From assembly GCA_013397695.1 (NCBI GenBank), contig VYZI01000086.1, positions 947,482-1,011,481 on the forward strand: a DNA stretch of 64,000 bases, read 5' to 3'. The notes below the pieces were generated by a model. That model saw nothing but the letters and a program-made list of their open reading frames with translations, was not told the DNA's origin and ran no database searches. The position numbers and the translations under genes were made by a program. Shown piece after piece: positions 63,170-64,000 of this stretch. The first letter of the stretch is position 1. Every line of letters begins with the position of its first letter. The DNA comes from Centropus unirufus. Lineage: Eukaryota; Chordata; Aves; Cuculiformes; Centropidae.

Positions 63170-63420
63170 TCAATCTGAGGAACAGCTGAATAGCTTGGGA
63201 CACTTTGTATTGGAGAAGAGATAAATGGTGTGAAGAGCATACCACAGAGACCTTTAAAGTCAGAAGTAGCAAAGGGAGAATAAATGGAGAACAGTGTTTC
63301 TTTGTATAAGAGCATCTTGACCATAAAATCTAAGCAGGGTAAACCTTCAGTTTGGAAATAGTTTGAAGAATTTGTTCATTAATCTGTCCAGGGAGTGCTG
63401 TGAAACACTCCTTTTGGGAG
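63170..63420 (+). mobile_element. Possible ancient CR1 remnant
   Basis: The order of weak motifs resembles the 3' region of old CR1 families: a 'ttgtattggagaagag' block, 'tggtgtgaagag', 'gaataaatggagaacagtg' and 'agggagtgctgtgaa'. Divergence is high and no tail repeat is seen, so this is tentative. Confidence 0.35.
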
Positions 63421-64000
63421 TCTGCCTGGACCACAGGTGGCTGGAAGCTGAGTGAACATTGAGGAGGAGTGTCACCGCATGCTTACCTCTGGGTTTGCAC
63501 TCCCCTACATGGATACCAGAGACCGGGTGATCCGCCAAGTGCATCTTTGCCCTGGCCTCGTGCTCATTCCTGCACGTTATTGAAGCACGGTTGACCGCAC
63601 ATGAAAACTCTGAAGGAAATGGGGTTCTTCCACGTGCTTCCCACAGTGACCTTATTGGCACAAAACAATGACAGCCACACCAAAAGGGCACTGTGAAATT
63701 CAGTTTCTTATTTCACAAAGCACAGCGTTCATTCGTTTGTGTATTTGTGTTCTCCCTACCCCAGCAGAGCTGTTTCTGAACATACAGTGCGCAGGCAGTC
63801 CTACAACTTGAAAGAACAGGGTCTGCATTTTGGTTTCGGGGTTCTTTTCTTCCTTAAGCTTATCCATTCCCATATTATTCCAGAAGTTAGATTAAGTTCT
63901 TGAATGGAAATTTCCTTTTATTTTAGCCCCCTGAGTTTTCTTCAGGAGATCATCTTTCCTCATTTTCACTAATGGTCAATTTTGACCACTCCATCGACCA

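Larger units (their letters stand above)
58240..64000 (+). other. USP9X intron 26 (5' part)
   Basis: At least 5.76 kb. It contains a CR1 on the minus strand (60585-61026), a sense CR1 (61551-61737) and a possible very old CR1 (63170-63420). No further USP9X exon or other recognisable gene. Confidence 0.8.

Noticed and set aside
1..64000. CRISPR arrays, insertion sequences, operons, tRNA or rRNA genes
   Set aside because: None seen; the window is spliced vertebrate DNA with LINE and LTR repeats.

Overview
This window is vertebrate genomic DNA, almost certainly from a bird. It carries at least fourteen chicken-repeat-1 (CR1) LINE 3' fragments and three solo or remnant LTRs of avian ERVL-like type. 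All the clear protein-coding sequence belongs to one spliced plus-strand gene, the ortholog of USP9X, a large deubiquitinase. By general knowledge the gene is autosomal in birds; the mammalian Y paralog USP9Y is not expected here.

Layout: positions 1-11950 are the 3' part of intron 1, with no first exon, CpG-rich promoter or other gene visible. The first coding exon is 11951-12204, with three upstream ORFs in its 5' UTR and the start codon at 12109. Twenty-four further coding exons follow to 58239. Every junction is GT-AG and the codon phase is continuous. They give 3977 coding nucleotides, i.e. residues 1 to about 1326 of a family near 2550 residues. The window therefore encodes the N-terminal helical region and the ubiquitin-like domain. 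The USP catalytic domain and the C-terminus lie beyond the right edge, and 58240-64000 is the start of intron 26.

The introns hold most of the repeats. All seven members of one CR1 group lie antisense to USP9X. A second CR1 group is mostly sense. One CR1 is nested inside an ERVL-like LTR in intron 2. The first coding exon sits between two LTRs that both appear to point to the minus strand. Intron 1 holds a 310-bp dispersed duplication. A 120-N assembly gap lies inside a CR1 in intron 25.

Two minus-strand intronic segments look more like coding sequence than chance ORFs. One is a 112-codon ORF at 12454-12792 behind a good splice acceptor. The other is a coiled-coil-like segment at 39386-39606 ending in a stop and followed by an AATAAA; it has one internal TGA. 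I could not name either protein. They are the best candidates for something undescribed, such as a nested antisense gene, a retrocopy or a unitary pseudogene. I saw no operon, CRISPR array, tRNA or rRNA, and no clear case for a wholly new biological system. All similarity calls rest on recognition by eye, not on searches.
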